Shown here: positions 1 to 11,186 of the stretch, piece after piece
Position numbering within the stretch: position 1 is the first letter of the stretch
How the letters are laid out: every line of letters begins with the position of its first letter
Assembly: GCF_910592395.1 (NCBI RefSeq)
Contig: NC_088310.1
Span: 15,075,501 to 15,139,500, forward strand
Length of the DNA stretch: 64,000 nt
DNA from: Lineus longissimus
Lineage: Eukaryota; Nemertea; Pilidiophora; Heteronemertea; Lineidae
Reading direction: 5' to 3'
Notes under the pieces: model-generated
Told to the model about the DNA's origin: nothing
What the model saw: the letters and a program-made list of their open reading frames with translations, nothing else
Databases searched by the model: none
Position numbers and translations under genes: made by a program

Positions 1-191
1 TCATATATTATATGCCTTGCTAAACCTTTAATTTAAGCTGAACTGACAGAATACTGACTAAGCTCAACTTTTCACTTCCCATCTATCAACATGATTGTGA
101 AGGAAACATGTTGTTTCGTTGTTAAATTCTCTCTTATTGATTTATCCTGTACCATAGAAACTTCTTTTTGTTTCACATGTATATACTTTCT

Positions 192-716
192 TTACCCTGT
201 TAACTGCGTAAGACATCATATGATGTCCTGGCCTAATGGCCACGCATTGCATAAGACGTCATATGGCGTCCTAAGTTTGTGACTCACCTAAGCCCAGGCA
301 ACAATCCGAAACTTGATTGGGGTATCCCCTTTGTTCGTCAGCACAGTATAGTATAGTTTCAGAACACTACGGGCCGCCACTGGCAACAGTTTTTGAGCTG
401 AATCACGGCTACAGCACGTAAGACGAAGCGGCTGTTAGATAAGGAAGTTCTCAACCAAATTTTAGTGTCGGATTCAGATGAATTCTCATCATTCAAGGAT
501 TCAGAGTGTGAACTGTGGAGTAGTAAGGGTTATTTACGTGATGCTGACAATCTGAACAGTGAAAGTGTGGCAGGTAGCGATGCCAGTCATGCTAGTGGGC
601 ATGATATATCGAACACAATGAAATTTCTACAAAATATGGTGAAATTTGGGGAGAAAATCAATAAAAGACATGAAATAGAGGAAAAATGGCTTTATTATTC
701 ATTTCCGGGGATATAA
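192..716 (+). pseudogene. piggyBac-like left end and N-terminal transposase remnant
   Basis: A TTTACCC start near 192 (compare the TTAACCC ends of other elements here) is followed by two palindromic repeats and, from about 409, a short open frame with no intact ATG. It reads KRLLDKEVLNQILVSDSDEF and then further Ser/Asp/Glu-rich sequence to a stop at 714-716. A basic start followed by an acidic SDSDEF-type stretch is typical of piggyBac transposase N-termini. No catalytic core follows and no right end was found, so this is at most a deletion derivative. It lies upstream of the recognised SART1 exons. The family call rests on the end structure plus the acidic N-terminus, not on a conserved domain. 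Confidence 0.45.
205..271. repeat. paired palindromic subterminal repeat (43-bp spacing)
   Basis: Two 24-bp copies start at 205 and 248, exactly 43 bp apart. They share the core TAAGACRTCATATG. The first contains a perfect 16-bp palindrome, GACATCATATGATGTC; the second is a near-palindrome. The same arrangement, with different sequence, recurs at other piggyBac-like ends in this window. Confidence 0.7.
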
Positions 717-2999
717 CATAGTGTTTTTACAAACAAATGAAAGTAGGAACACTATACACAGAATTAAAAGGGTATTAAATCACTTAAGTGGATTAATTAC
801 GCAATAGGGTGTGGTTAATGAAAAAACAATTCCGCTCTGAACTGGTTAAGAGGCTGAATTCACTTAATTACATTCTATTTCATTAAGTCCAATTCCCCTT
901 CACCATGTACCTATACACGGAGCGTGAATTCACTGGAATCACTGACCACCCATGAAGATTGGGAGTGAAAGAATCGCCCTTAATGCAGCACTAAAAATAT
1001 AAAACTGATAGATTAAGTGAGCTCAGCCTTGAACTTTTTCATCTGTTGCTGTTAAAATGTCAAACTTGCATTTATCATGTGTTTGTTGTTTTATTTTTTT
1101 TAATCTGTATTTCAACATATGATTTAAATGTGATTTACAGAAATCATAGCTACATGTATTCTTTGATGAAACAGGTTCCAATCACCTGCTGGACAGGGAA
1201 CTAATTTGATACTTATAAAAAACTTTATAGTTTTCAAATCTTGGTCCATGTTGTCCATTACTTTCTTGAGTTCAGCATATAAGCTACACTGAATTGCCCT
1301 GATCTCTTAAAGGTGTCTCTATAACCACTAGTTCCAACTAACATAATATGAACCAACCACTTCCAACTTTCCTCATACGAGTAAAAAAACAACATGACAA
1401 TTTAAGATAGGTTCTCACGATCCGTACACTACAATAGAAAGCCTGGACAAAAGGCACCTGCAGTCTTGGATCAAATAAAAGCTTCTTCAAACACTGATCT
1501 GTCAGTTGAGCCTCTTGTTCATTAATCTTATGTCAATTCACCATATTTTAAAAACTACCTTTGTTTAGTTCTCAAACAGCTGCAGTGTAGGGACCCCCCG
1601 AAAATGCATTTTTGATTGAAAATGGACTCTGATTCATATCCCATAATTTCCAAGCCTGTTGAACCCAGGCTACCAGTAATGTTTTTAGCTATGCTGGCTT
1701 TGCAGCGTAGCTTATGGTTTGTACTGGAGCTGGCCGAAAGTAGTTCCAGCAAAATAGTTTAATTTTCATCAGAATTTGCTGTAGCTGGGCCAGGAAATGT
1801 ACCAGGATACCCATATTTTGAACTCTTGTTTCAATAGGATTATAGCTATTCACAGCAGAAAGACGGAACACCATGTAATTGGTAGTAATTGGCAGATTAT
1901 AAGCTGGAAATTGTCGTCTGCTCAAAACTGACAAAACGGCCTCGATCCTACCTGTCTCTGTATTCTACTGAACGCGCTACACATAAGGCATTGCCCTAAG
2001 GCATTGCAGTAAAAGTTATAGTATAGAATGACTCCCGTAGCTTGTTTACATAGGAAGTGTTACCATTTTGGCTTTCTGTCCTGTTAAATTTGCTCAGTCA
2101 TTTCGTCGAAGGCGAAGTTCAAAACACACATGAACGCCATAGTACATTTAATACACAAAACGGTGTTGCAAAGAATTCTTCCCAATCATCAGAATGAAAT
2201 AATCGTAAAACTTCACAATTATCTATTACACATTAATATAACAACTACAGGAGAATGACTTTGAAATCCAGACAAAACTCTGTAATAAGAATAGCCTCTT
2301 CGTATTTATAAACATCATCGATGTAATCAAAACAAACGCGAACGCTAGATCATTAACAAACATGGCGGACCGCTTCACAAGAAGTTGACATTTTCTCATG
2401 TTTCTTGTCAAAATGACAGTTATGTCATAGACATTTGATAGTGACACTGGTCAGAGTACACAAAGAAAAGCGTCTGCTGGAGTTGCGAGGTATTTTAACG
2501 AACAAAAAAACTGCCATTCTCAGTCTATGCTGATACGGAAAACCGTGAGGAGCTGCATGAACTGGGCCTACATTATTTACCATACATTACACACCTTATA
2601 CCTGTAGTATACAAGTTGATTGAATAAAGGAGCCTTGAAATTGGAAATGCATCTCTGAATTTTTATTTGTTATGATAATAAAAAATAAAGCTTGCCTATT
2701 AAACCTTAACTCTAGAACATGCAACCTTTAACTTTTATAATGTCATGCTCGACATTAGGTCGAGTTAAAATTCCTACCCCTTTACTGTCGTGCTCGACCC
2801 TGGGTTGAGAGAGGGTAATGCCTCAGAAAATAAATTATCTACGGCGCAATTGGAGTCTGTTATGTTTAACTTATCTGCCAGTGTAAAGACAGTGCTGCAT
2901 CATTAGATACCAGGAAACCAAATTGTTTCTACACAAATATTTCCCACTACTTGCAACTGAAAGTCGAGCACCTTTTCAGAAGAGGTCAGGCAAGGGGTA
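717..2999. other. no supported gene
   Basis: Only short random open frames. A phrase like TTCCAATCACCTGC near 1176 recurs near 18216, so part of this stretch is dispersed repeat. Near 2744 and 2787 an imperfect phrase beginning TGTCRTGCTCGAC is repeated. An AATAAAG at about 2623 could be a poly(A) signal but has no supported transcript. Confidence 0.5.
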
Positions 3000-3275
3000 T
3001 GGTGATGTTAGAGACGTCATCGTGCGTCATGTCATAATCAAGTAAGTGACCACATTGTCACCTGAATGATATGGGAGAAGTGGAAGATGTCACAATCAAG
3101 TAAGTGACCACATTCTAGCCTGAACGATATAAGAGAAGATGGTGATGTAAGAGACGGTATCATGTCTGATGTCACAATCAAGTAAGACTTCTTTTTAGCA
3201 TGATTGATATGAGAGAAGCAGGTGATGGAAGAGACGGCATCATGCCTCATGTCACAATCAAGTAAGAGACCGTAT
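3000..3275. repeat. tandem repeat, about 4 diverged units
   Basis: The anchor ATGTCACAATCAAGTAAG (with small changes) recurs near 3028, 3087, 3168 and 3248. Between anchors come variants of GATGTAAGAGACG and TGATATGAGAGAAG. Unit length is about 60-82 bp. The open frame on the minus strand here is a by-product of the repeat. Confidence 0.8.
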
Positions 3276-4332
3276 TGTAGTAGGTACTGGCAGTCAAAAT
3301 TTCAAACACAAGGAAAGGAATTTTTTCTACACAGATGTTCTTATTTATGGCCAGAATAGAAGCACAGAAAATTTTTTTCAATTATATGGAATGGTTTTTA
3401 AGATATGGGGTCACCCCCACCCTCCCCTTCGCTGGTCGAATATAAAAAAAGTTTTTGAGATGAAATAAAAAAGAAAAGTATGTGAGAATACCTTGTTTAT
3501 TTGGCGTTTCCTAGTCATCCCCACCCCTTAGTTTATGTTCTGAGAGAATATAGGGTGTGGAGATCCTATTTGTCAAGTTACAGCTAGGACATCAAAAATG
3601 CTATTTTTGGCTATTTTGCTGGGCCTAAATAAGCTGCGGGAGCATTTTTTGGCAACCATAATTTTCTAATGAACTCCTGTGACGCACATATACTAACATT
3701 TTGCCAGGCAGATGTGTGGGGTACATCAGTCAATTTTTTTCCAGGGGTCTAGGAGATTAAAAAAAAAGTTATGATACCCCAAAAATGCTTCCGGGGCATA
3801 TTTGGTCCCCGCTGACAAAAGCCCGAAAAACTGCGAAAATGGCAAAAAAATTTGATTTTCAGATGGCCACCAAAAAATAATTTTTTACCAAAATACCATT
3901 AAACTTTCACAATAGGCTGATTTGAGTATGCCAAATCAAATAAAACCATCAAAATAATGGTATCTACTATGGTGTTGCAGGTAGATCTAGGGGAAAACAG
4001 TAATGTTGGCTAAAATTACCGAAATTGACCAAAAGAGGGCCATTTGAAATAACCTTTCGATAACATCAATCAAGACTGTTGCCAGTGCCACACTTTTCTT
4101 GATAAATCTGCATTATGGACTGCCCTTGGGTTGGAGCGATTTTTCGATACATATTCACATTATTTTGAGTATGACTTCATCATCAAATATTGAAGCCATC
4201 AACCATATCCAGGCTCTACCTAGTGTACCTGTTTAGGTATAGCCTGAATATCTTAGCTAGGTCTTAGGGGTGCTCAGCACTCCACAGCCGCCCAGTGGCA
4301 GCAGTCATACCAAAGTCCCAGTCAACAATATA
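3276..4332. other. no supported gene; AT-rich
   Basis: AT-rich sequence with poly(A)/poly(T) runs and no coding potential I can recognise. It may be the non-coding flank of the transposon-type gene that follows on the minus strand, but no terminal repeats were found to show this. Confidence 0.4.
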
Positions 4333-4454
4333 TTGGGTGATATGAATAAAGACTAGCAAATGCTTTTAGTCCGGTTTTGTACAGGAAGGCCTAGTGTAAA
4401 TGTACATGGAGATTTAGATAAAAGCATTTGCTAGTCTTTATTCATATCACCCAA
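4333..4454. repeat. perfect 36-bp inverted repeat with 50-nt spacer
   Basis: The left arm (4333-4368) starts TTGGGTGATATGAATAAAG. The right arm (4419-4454) is its exact reverse complement over 36 positions. The spacer is 4369-4418. A perfect arm among decayed DNA implies a recent origin. It abuts the 3' end of the minus-strand transposon-type gene, whose frame runs up to the right arm. Confidence 0.92.
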
Positions 4455-4737
4455 CGTCTGTGCATTGTATCTATAAATGGAGACTCCGGCCATCGGTAAA
4501 TGTTCCTCGTCAGTTTACAACGTTCCATAAAGTTCACTACTCCCGTGTCGGCTGAGTGAACTTGGACAACCTCACCGATGGCACACTCAACACCACTTTT
4601 ACCATCATCATAGTAGACTGCTACCCTTGTCCCTTGATGTTCAAATGCGAAGGTCCCAAGTTTAACTTCAGCTTCCCCATCGTGCTCTGCTTGTCTCAGT
4701 TTTTCACCATCGTTTGACTTCCCTGGCTGATGTTCAG

Positions 4738-4833
4738 CTGAAAAAGCTAAATATTAGCCAGTTTATAAGAGTCAGACAGTCATAGCATTGATATTCGACT
4801 GAAATGGCTAATTGAAGTGGTCAGATTACAAAC
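4738..4833 (-). other. intron in transposon-type gene
   Basis: On the minus strand, donor GTTTGT follows the acidic exon and acceptor TTTTTCAG precedes the exon that begins CTGAACATC. Removing it keeps the frame (phase 1) between DDVDDVS and EHQPGKS. At 96 nt it resembles small spliceosomal introns. Its preservation shows that the gene was spliced, so this is not a processed copy. Confidence 0.7.
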
Positions 4834-5025
4834 CTGATACATCATCAACATCGTCATCACTGGGATATGAATCTGATTTTGAAGCACTCTCCCTCTCGCT
4901 AGTCTCAGCAGGAGTCTCTCCCTGTTCGAATTCCATCTCCAGATCACTTAGGTCAGCAGGTGCATGGTCAGAGTCATCATCAGTTTCTGGCGCCGTGGTA
5001 TCAGGAACTTCTCCTTCTGCTACAT

Positions 5026-5126
5026 CTGAAAAAGGTGGGAAAGAGTACATTGGTTAACCCCTTCTAATAACTAAGGAATTCAAAACAGCTTTCACCTCAA
5101 CAACAACAAAATTCAAAGGAACTTAC
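5026..5126 (-). other. intron in transposon-type gene
   Basis: On the minus strand, donor GTAAGT and acceptor TTTTTCAG bound 101 nt. The flanking frames do not join cleanly: splicing as drawn would create a TGA. So one flank has since shifted frame or the boundary is slightly off. Confidence 0.55.
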
Positions 5127-6466
5127 CAGTATCGGTCTCTTTTCTTGAGACTTGGGAAAGACTTGAGATTGGACTGGATGGTTTCCCAGGATAACTCGGA
5201 GGACTTCAGGAGGGGATCTTTTGCACCGATAACCACTTTCTGGTATTGAATTTCATTGTTGAGGGCTACCTTTTTCTTAGTTCGGCTTAGTCCATCAAGT
5301 AAGGTATCAACATCCTTTGGCTGATGACAGGGGCCACCTTGGTTTCGGACTTTCTCAGATAAGGTGGCTTTGCGCTTGATGGCCTTCTGGCATTTGTTAG
5401 CCAAACATTCTTGAACAGCGAGGAGCATCCGACTGGTCTTCTTGAGGACATCTTTTTCTTGTTGTTTGTGTAACTGAGCTTTTTTAGCAGATAGTTACAA
5501 CAAATCCTTCTGCTCCCCCTCTAGCTTTTGAAGAAACCAGGATGCCATTGTTTTATTCCTCTTCATCAAGTTTGAAAACTTCTGTGGTGAAGGGAAGCAT
5601 TACGTTTGGTAAACTTGCTTTAGTCCAGGTCTGCCAGGTTTGCCTCCCCCAGTAAGTTGGTCAACTGATAATGCTCCATAGACTTCCTAAGTACTTCTTC
5701 CTGAACGTCATATTAACGCCCACCAGGAAGGAAATCAGACAGCTGCCGCCTGTCAGTGACTTCAACAAACCTCTTGAATAGCTTTTGAAGAGAGTCCTTA
5801 AGTAAATCTTTATCACTGACATCCCTCAAAATAAGTAGCTCATCATTTCCATCATCAATGCTGAAATTTGGAAATACTGACTGCAATGGCTGCATGGTCT
5901 GTATCAACTAGATCAGAAGAATCTCGAGAAAGTTCTATGAAACTGTCACGCATTGGAGTGATGTATTTGTACAAGTCTAGGTACTGTGTACTGCTAGTTA
6001 TCAGCTTCCAATATGGGCCAGTAACTACGAAGAAGAGAATGCCAATAGCAACCATTAGGGTATCTATTTCTTTGGACTCCGAGTCCGCCAGTACACTTTG
6101 TAACTGCAGGTTTGGAGTTTCCCTGTAATTAGAGAAGAAACTGATGATGTCGTATCTGTGGAAGTGTAGAGCCCCGGCAGCCTCAAAGAAATTGTTAAAT
6201 CTGTCACTTCTGAAGCTTTTAACATGTGATTTCTTTCCTTGCAGGCCACAGTACGCTTCCCACGCCTTTTTTTTTTCATCTCCACGAGGTCCAAGTACAT
6301 CACAGGCGGTGCAGATATAACGTGAGGGTGCAGTCTCTTTACTCCTGGAAAAACTTCGAAAATCAGCATTGCAGTCCTCCCCACAATCCCCATGCTAGCC
6401 TGGATTTCATGCAACACTTTTTCAGCTTGAGAGCTAAGTCCCAAAAGAAAATGAGCAGAACAGTAA

Positions 6467-7676
6467 AGCCCGCAACACACGAGGGATTTCTCACCAACTT
6501 AGTTCGTTTTAAAATTAAGAACAGGTGCACAGGCGACTGGAAGTTGAGAGTCGTTCACCCACTCACACGAAAGACATAATCCCAGCAATATTTAGGTCTG
6601 TGGCAAACTTGGGCGCAAGATGCGGCGTTCATTGATCAAGGGAAAACGTTGTCTTCATTTGAAACATATATTGAAACAAGTATATACAACAGTTAGGGTT
6701 AAAAATACAGTTCACGAGCTTTAATGGTTCTTCCACGAATAAGTTCCTATAATGTCTCGATTCCAGTACATATATCGTGTCCGCGAGTTTCAGAGTATTC
6801 CACGCGGATGTTGGTTTTGTGGTGGTGAACAAGCTGTATAAAAGAACAAACCAAGTCTTAATCAAACCGTTACAAGACACCTATCTACAAAATGCGAAAT
6901 AACCGACCGAAAATGGGAAATTCCGACGTTACTTACGTGGTCCCAGGTCTTTTTTATCAAAAAATACAGCCAGATCCCTGTCTGGTCTAACACAGCCAAA
7001 GGTCTGCACGCTCGGCCTCTGTCAACATAACTAAAGCACTATAGGGCCTAGGCCTAGCAAGCCTCTAAACATGGTAAACAGCATTACCTAATCATATTGA
7101 TCATATTGACTTAGGTATTAACCACCTATGCACAATAGGGGTTCTACTTTCTACTATTTTGTGTCACAAGGTCCTGCACTATATTTAGGCCAAAACCTTG
7201 GTCAATGCTGAGTGCAAATATCTATTATTTCTGGCGGGGAAATCTTAGATCTAGAAACATGGCTGCCAATGATTTTGTTGTGTACAATGAGAGGAAGAAA
7301 AAGAAGATTTTATCTATTATTATTGTAAAAAGTATCAGTGAAAAGAGAAAAAGGAGAAATCGATGGGATAATAGGAGGTTTTGGGCAAAATCGTGGATTA
7401 TGAGAAGGTACAGCCTTGGCGCCTATCGATAAAGAGTCAAAATATGGCCCAACTATGTTGTTGACTGAATCACACGGGGAAATTTCTCCCCCACACTCCT
7501 TATATAAACAAAAAAATCCTTATATAAAAAAATATGTCGTCGAGAAATAGAAGAAGTCAGTAGTGCAGCCAGCAACTCCAACCAATCGGGCAAAGTATCA
7601 GTTACCTGGTCTGGATTCCTGTTTTGAATTAAAATTCCAACTAAGTTGGTGAGAAGTCCCTCGTGTGTAACGGGCT
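6467..7676 (+). mobile_element. PIF/Harbinger deletion derivative with TAA target duplication
   Basis: Terminal inverted repeats start AGCCCGCAACACACGAGGGA on the left (6467) and, read inward from the right end (7676), AGCCCGTTACACACGAGGGA. Similarity continues for about 45 bp (CTTCTCACCAACTTAGTT). The element is flanked by TAA at 6464-6466 and 7677-7679, fitting the 3-bp TWA duplication of PIF/Harbinger elements. It interrupts the minus-strand transposon-type gene. Inside is a transposase N-terminal fragment (7205-7432). The rest of the transposase and any Myb-like gene are missing, so it is non-autonomous. Confidence 0.85.
7205..7432 (+). pseudogene. Harbinger transposase N-terminal fragment
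   Basis: A 75-codon frame has a basic stretch (NERKKKK, then EKRKRRNRW) followed by RRFWAKSWIMRRYSLGAY. This matches the conserved N-terminal signature of HARBI1-type transposases (RRRWWVRPW..RR..GAY). The DDE catalytic domain is absent because the frame stops soon after. The match agrees with the Harbinger-type TIRs and TAA duplication around it. Confidence 0.75.
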
Positions 7677-7754
7677 TAAAGGAACTGGATTTGGATTGAA
7701 TCATTCAAGCAATTCCCTGGTCTTCGCCAGCATTGCAGCATTAAAGCTCTTCAT

Positions 7755-8140
7755 GATCGGATCATGTTCACTGGACTAGTTTGTCACAACCAACCTACAC
7801 TTCAAAGGAATTGATGTAAGGTCCAGTCTGTTTCTGGTTGTGACCATGCATCCACTCGGCTGATTTGTCACAACCTGCACTTCAAAGGATTTGATGTGAA
7901 AGTCCAGACTGCCTTAGCTGCTTGCCCCCAAGGTTATCACCATGCATCGACTGGACTGGTTTTTCACAACCTACACTTCAAAGGAATTGATAGAGAGGTC
8001 CACACTTCATTTACTAGTTGTCTTAGATTCTGACTATGCATCTAATTGACTGGTTTGTCTCATGCTGAACTTTAACGGATTTGATGTAAATGTCTGGAGT
8101 TACTGATGTCTACTGGGGGTTGTGACCATGCATCTACTTA
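7755..8140. repeat. tandem repeat, about 4 units of roughly 95-110 bp
   Basis: Each unit contains a variant of CTGGTTTGTCACAACC, then CTACACTTCAAAGGAATTGA, then GGTCCAGTCTG and GACCATGCATC. Copies begin near 7758, 7846, 7938 and 8037. The units are diverged and no open frame is shared between them. Confidence 0.8.
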
Positions 8141-8150
8141 GTTGTGACTG

Positions 8151-9507
8151 TTGAAGGAACCATCGCAACAAGTAAATTTTACCCTTTGTAGTCACACTCA
8201 TTATATTAAGTTATTGTACAATCAGATGACTCTTCGTGTTTTTTTTATTTGGCACGCGGCCTTCTTTGAAACCATTTTAGCTCAGTTTTGTGACAGAATA
8301 TTTATTTAAGCTGCCCTTGGAAAAAACTGAGCATCTCTACATTCAGCTTAGTGCCAGGTCCATGGGCCTCTTGTTTCATATTATAAGCAATTATTGCCAA
8401 TTTGAACATATGCCTTTGATACAGCTAGGTTCACAAGTAAGTGCCGCATTGTACCCTATTCTACTAGGTTGGTCCGTAACGCTATTATTTAGAGTACCAC
8501 TCGCGCACAGACCGACAGAATCAATGACTGAACTGTGGTTTGTGTGTTAATAATCGTCGAGTCGTAGTTCACATTTTATCGGCATGTGTATTGATTTTCT
8601 TTGGTCCGTGTATCGCCGGTTTGGTTTGGTTCCTAATCAATCGTCTTACCAGTTTCTATTGGGTCGTGTCTGTGATGACAGGTATTGACCAGGTCCCAGT
8701 CACATTATCCCGCAACAGAATGACAGATGACATTCGCAGGAAAACTTTTTTTGCAATTTTCTAACGTTATCGCCGAAAAGACAAAGTTCCCTTGTCCCAA
8801 CAATATCCCAAATACAATGTACTGCGGCAACGCTTCATTTACCGTTTCTATGCAGCACATCCAAATATGAATTATCCAGCCTTTTAAATTGTTCAAGCAA
8901 AAGTCAAACCTCAAATCTTGTCAAAGATGTACTGGAGGCAGAACTTATCCATGTTGCAACACACTGATTAGTTCTGTCTGCTTTTTCACCCTTCCTCTAC
9001 CCCCTTTCTTTTTCCTTACTGTTTTTGTAATTTCATGTAGTGTAATTACAACAAACTATTAGTTGAATAAAGACATCATGATCAAAATGCCATGGCGAAC
9101 TACATTCACCCTGTTATGTGCCTAAAACACTGTCTATGGTCGGATTTGCCTTGAATCAGTGAATAATCAGCAGATTCACAATGCCCCAGCAATGTTGCAA
9201 TTTTGGTTTATGTTAATAGATGAAGAAAAACATGAACAACCATGACAGCTGCTGTAGAACGGAAACATTGCGCATGCCAAATATCCTTTTCGAATTTTGC
9301 CAGTAGGTTATGCTCGTGATAATCTCTCGCTTTTTAGGTAGAATTCTGTGTCATTGTTGCAATGTTTCCACAGAGGCACTGCATACAGCTTGGCCCTATA
9401 TCGATCTCAGCTTAGTAGATGTTACGATGATAGAGGTGATGCAAGAGACCCCGTATATATCCTGGGCAATGGGCACGTATCATAATTACACCTAACAAAC
9501 ACTCTTC
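8151..9507. other. no supported gene; repeat ends
   Basis: At 8342-8376 the sequence CCATGGGCCTCTTGTTT matches a repeat terminus also seen near 18700 and 35025. Near 9060 is GTTGAATAAAG after a T/C-rich tract, which could be the 3' end of an unidentified transcript or retroelement. Nothing else was recognised. Confidence 0.45.
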
Positions 9508-11186
9508 TTAACCCTTTGAGCAGGTAGTCACTGTATGGCAATGAGAGCAATGCCCCTTTTAACAGCCATATCACCTCTCAGACATCGTTATATTTAGTTC
9601 CACTTGCTATTCATAGACGGCGCTCATGTATGTCAACAGGTTTCGCATCTTCACGGCTTTTTAGGCCAAAGTCGGAGTTTTTATGGAGGTAAACATGACA
9701 AATATTTTACCCCAATTTGGGGGCTACTAATAAGCCTCTAATTAGTGCTGATTGGATCGTAATTTGATTCTTAAAAAACGGTGAAATACTGGATGAATTA
9801 CTTCGTGTAAATTATACATTAGGTGAAAGCTTGTGTATTGTGGTAGGTGGAATGCTTTCATTTTCATACCCACTCTGGTCATGGTGGGGGGGGGGGGGTG
9901 TCACAGAAATGGGCATGGATGGTCAGAATTACTTTTTTTAGCTCACCTCTTCTTATCCCATACCGTCGTCGTCGTCGTCGTCGTCATCGTCGTCGTCCGT
10001 CGTCCGTTAGCAGGGCACGTTTCGTAACTGTTAGAGCTATTGAGTTGAAACTTGGTACACATGTACCCTTATGTAATGACACCTTGGAGACTAAGTTTCA
10101 ATCCGATTCGTTTCATGGTTTGGCCACCAGGGGGCCAAACGTTAAAAGTGAAAATATGCAATATCTCCCTTAATAGTAGTCGGGAAATTTTGAAAAAAAT
10201 ATGGTTGGTACTTCTAGCAAAGGTGCATCATATATCCTCCGGGTTTTTGATTTGACCTCCTTTTCAAGGTCACAGAGGTCAAATGGTGTAAATTGGCCGT
10301 TAGGATGTAACGATGGCACGTTTCTAAACTGCAATGACTATTGATACCAAATTTGGTACACATTTACCCCTTAGTCAGGTAATCTCAGGGACCAAAGTTT
10401 GGTCCAATATGATTCACCACTTGACCACCAGGTGGCAAAATCCAAATACCTTAAAAATGTGATTATTCCTTAACTTCTTGCTCGATTGCCACCAATTTGA
10501 TATCATGGGTACATCTAACCACCATACAGTATATGTCACACAAGTTTTTAATTTGACCTTCTTGTCAAGGTCACAGAGGTCAAATGGCATAAATTCGCCG
10601 TCAGGCCGTAACTATGGCACGTTTCTTAACTGCAATTACTATTGATCACAAATTAAGTACACATGTACCCCTTGGTCAGGTGATCTCAGGTACCAAAGTT
10701 TGGTGCGATCTGATTTGCCGTTTGGCCTCCAGGGAGGGGGCCAAATCCTAAATTCTTCAAAATGCCATTATACCTAGTAATGACTTGCCCGATTGGCACC
10801 AATTTTATATCATAGGTACATCTAATTCTAACAACCATTCAATGTGTCACCCGGGTCTTCTTTGATTTGACCTACTTTTCAAGGTCACAGAGGTCGAATG
10901 TACTGCAAATTGGCCATTTTGGGGAATTTGTAATTGCTTGGACCTACATCAAACTTAACACTACATGACACAATACCATGCTCTTTATCCATCTTTCCTC
11001 CACATGAGGTGAGCACAATGGCCCTGGCCATTTCATCTATTTTTATCATGGTCTGGGTGTCATACTGAACATATAAAAGTCGAGGACTGTTGACATAGTA
11101 CCAATATTTATTACGTTATAGCCCTGTGAAGTTTGGGTATGACATTTGCTGATTTTCTAAAAAAAATTCAGCACCCAATGGGTTAA
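9508..11186. mobile_element. possible piggyBac-type MITE interrupted by a 1.1-kb repeat
   Basis: The left end TTAACCCTTTGAGCAGG (9508) and the inward-read right end TTAACCCATTGGGTGCTG share a TTAACCC start within TTAA sites (9508-9511 and 11183-11186), as piggyBac ends do. Inside is the repeat at 9933-11036. Without it about 570 bp remain and show no coding potential. The TIR match beyond the first 8 bases is weak, and the paired repeat of other piggyBac ends here is not visible. Confidence 0.4.
9933..11036 (+). mobile_element. dispersed 300-bp-monomer repeat, copy N1
   Basis: It starts TTTTTTAGCTCACCTCTT, then a (CGT)n stretch (9964-10010), then about three diverged monomers of about 300 bp. 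Each monomer runs from GGCACGTTTC through TTGAAACTTGGTACACATG and a CCACCAGG-type motif to TTTTTGATTTGACCT and an AGGTCACAGAGGTCA-type motif (10267, 10568, 10882). It ends GAGGTGAGCACAATGGCCCT followed by GGCCATTTCAT. There is no open frame of note. It is nearly identical to the copy at 56624-57787. Family unknown: the ends are hairpin-prone, with GCTCACCTC at the start inverted as GAGGTGAGC at the end. Confidence 0.85.

Larger units (their letters stand above)
4456..6463 (-). pseudogene. decayed spliced transposon-type gene, unknown superfamily
   Basis: Broken minus-strand coding sequence with several frameshifts and stops. In order it contains a segment with AHFLLGLSSQAEKVLHEI (about 6450), VVTGPYWKL and YLDLYKYI (about 6020), LQKLFKRFVEV and LSDFLPGG (about 5740), LTNLLGEA and NASLHHRS (about 5600), a Lys-rich helical part (5428-5127), an acidic Ser/Asp-rich exon (5025-4834) and a C-terminal exon with GTRVAVYYDD and VVNFMERCKLTRNIYRWPE (4737-4456). 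The last part resembles a small Tudor/BAH-like beta fold (inference). Two short introns have GT/AG ends: 5126-5026 and 4833-4738; the second joins in frame. From memory, proteins with VTGPYWKL, DFLPGG and ASLHHHS motifs are multicopy and transposon-like in marine invertebrates, but I know of no defined function. The 5' end continues beyond the Harbinger insertion at 6467-7676 to about 7704. Confidence 0.6.

Noticed and set aside
3000-3275. Regularly spaced repeats considered as a CRISPR-like array
   Set aside because: The context is a eukaryotic genome, units are diverged, and the spacers are themselves related between units.
4826-5050. Two overlapping frames on opposite strands, both Ser-rich
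   Set aside because: Only the minus-strand frame has matching splice sites and an acidic composition that fits the neighbouring exons; the plus frame is a shadow.
7296-7360. KRKRRNRW stretch resembling the N-terminus of splicing factor SF1
   Set aside because: The following RRFWAKSWIMRR..GAY and the flanking Harbinger TIRs with TAA duplication explain it better as a transposase.
9833-10173. Frames with Val or Arg runs at (CGT)n tracts, also at 44229, 56562, 56676 and 59713
   Set aside because: They arise from triplet microsatellites at the start of the dispersed repeat and are not conserved beyond it.
10267-10281. DR3 motif as a vitamin D receptor site controlling SART1
   Set aside because: The motif is repeated in every copy of a mobile repeat and nothing links it to SART1 regulation. 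Kept only as a motif observation.
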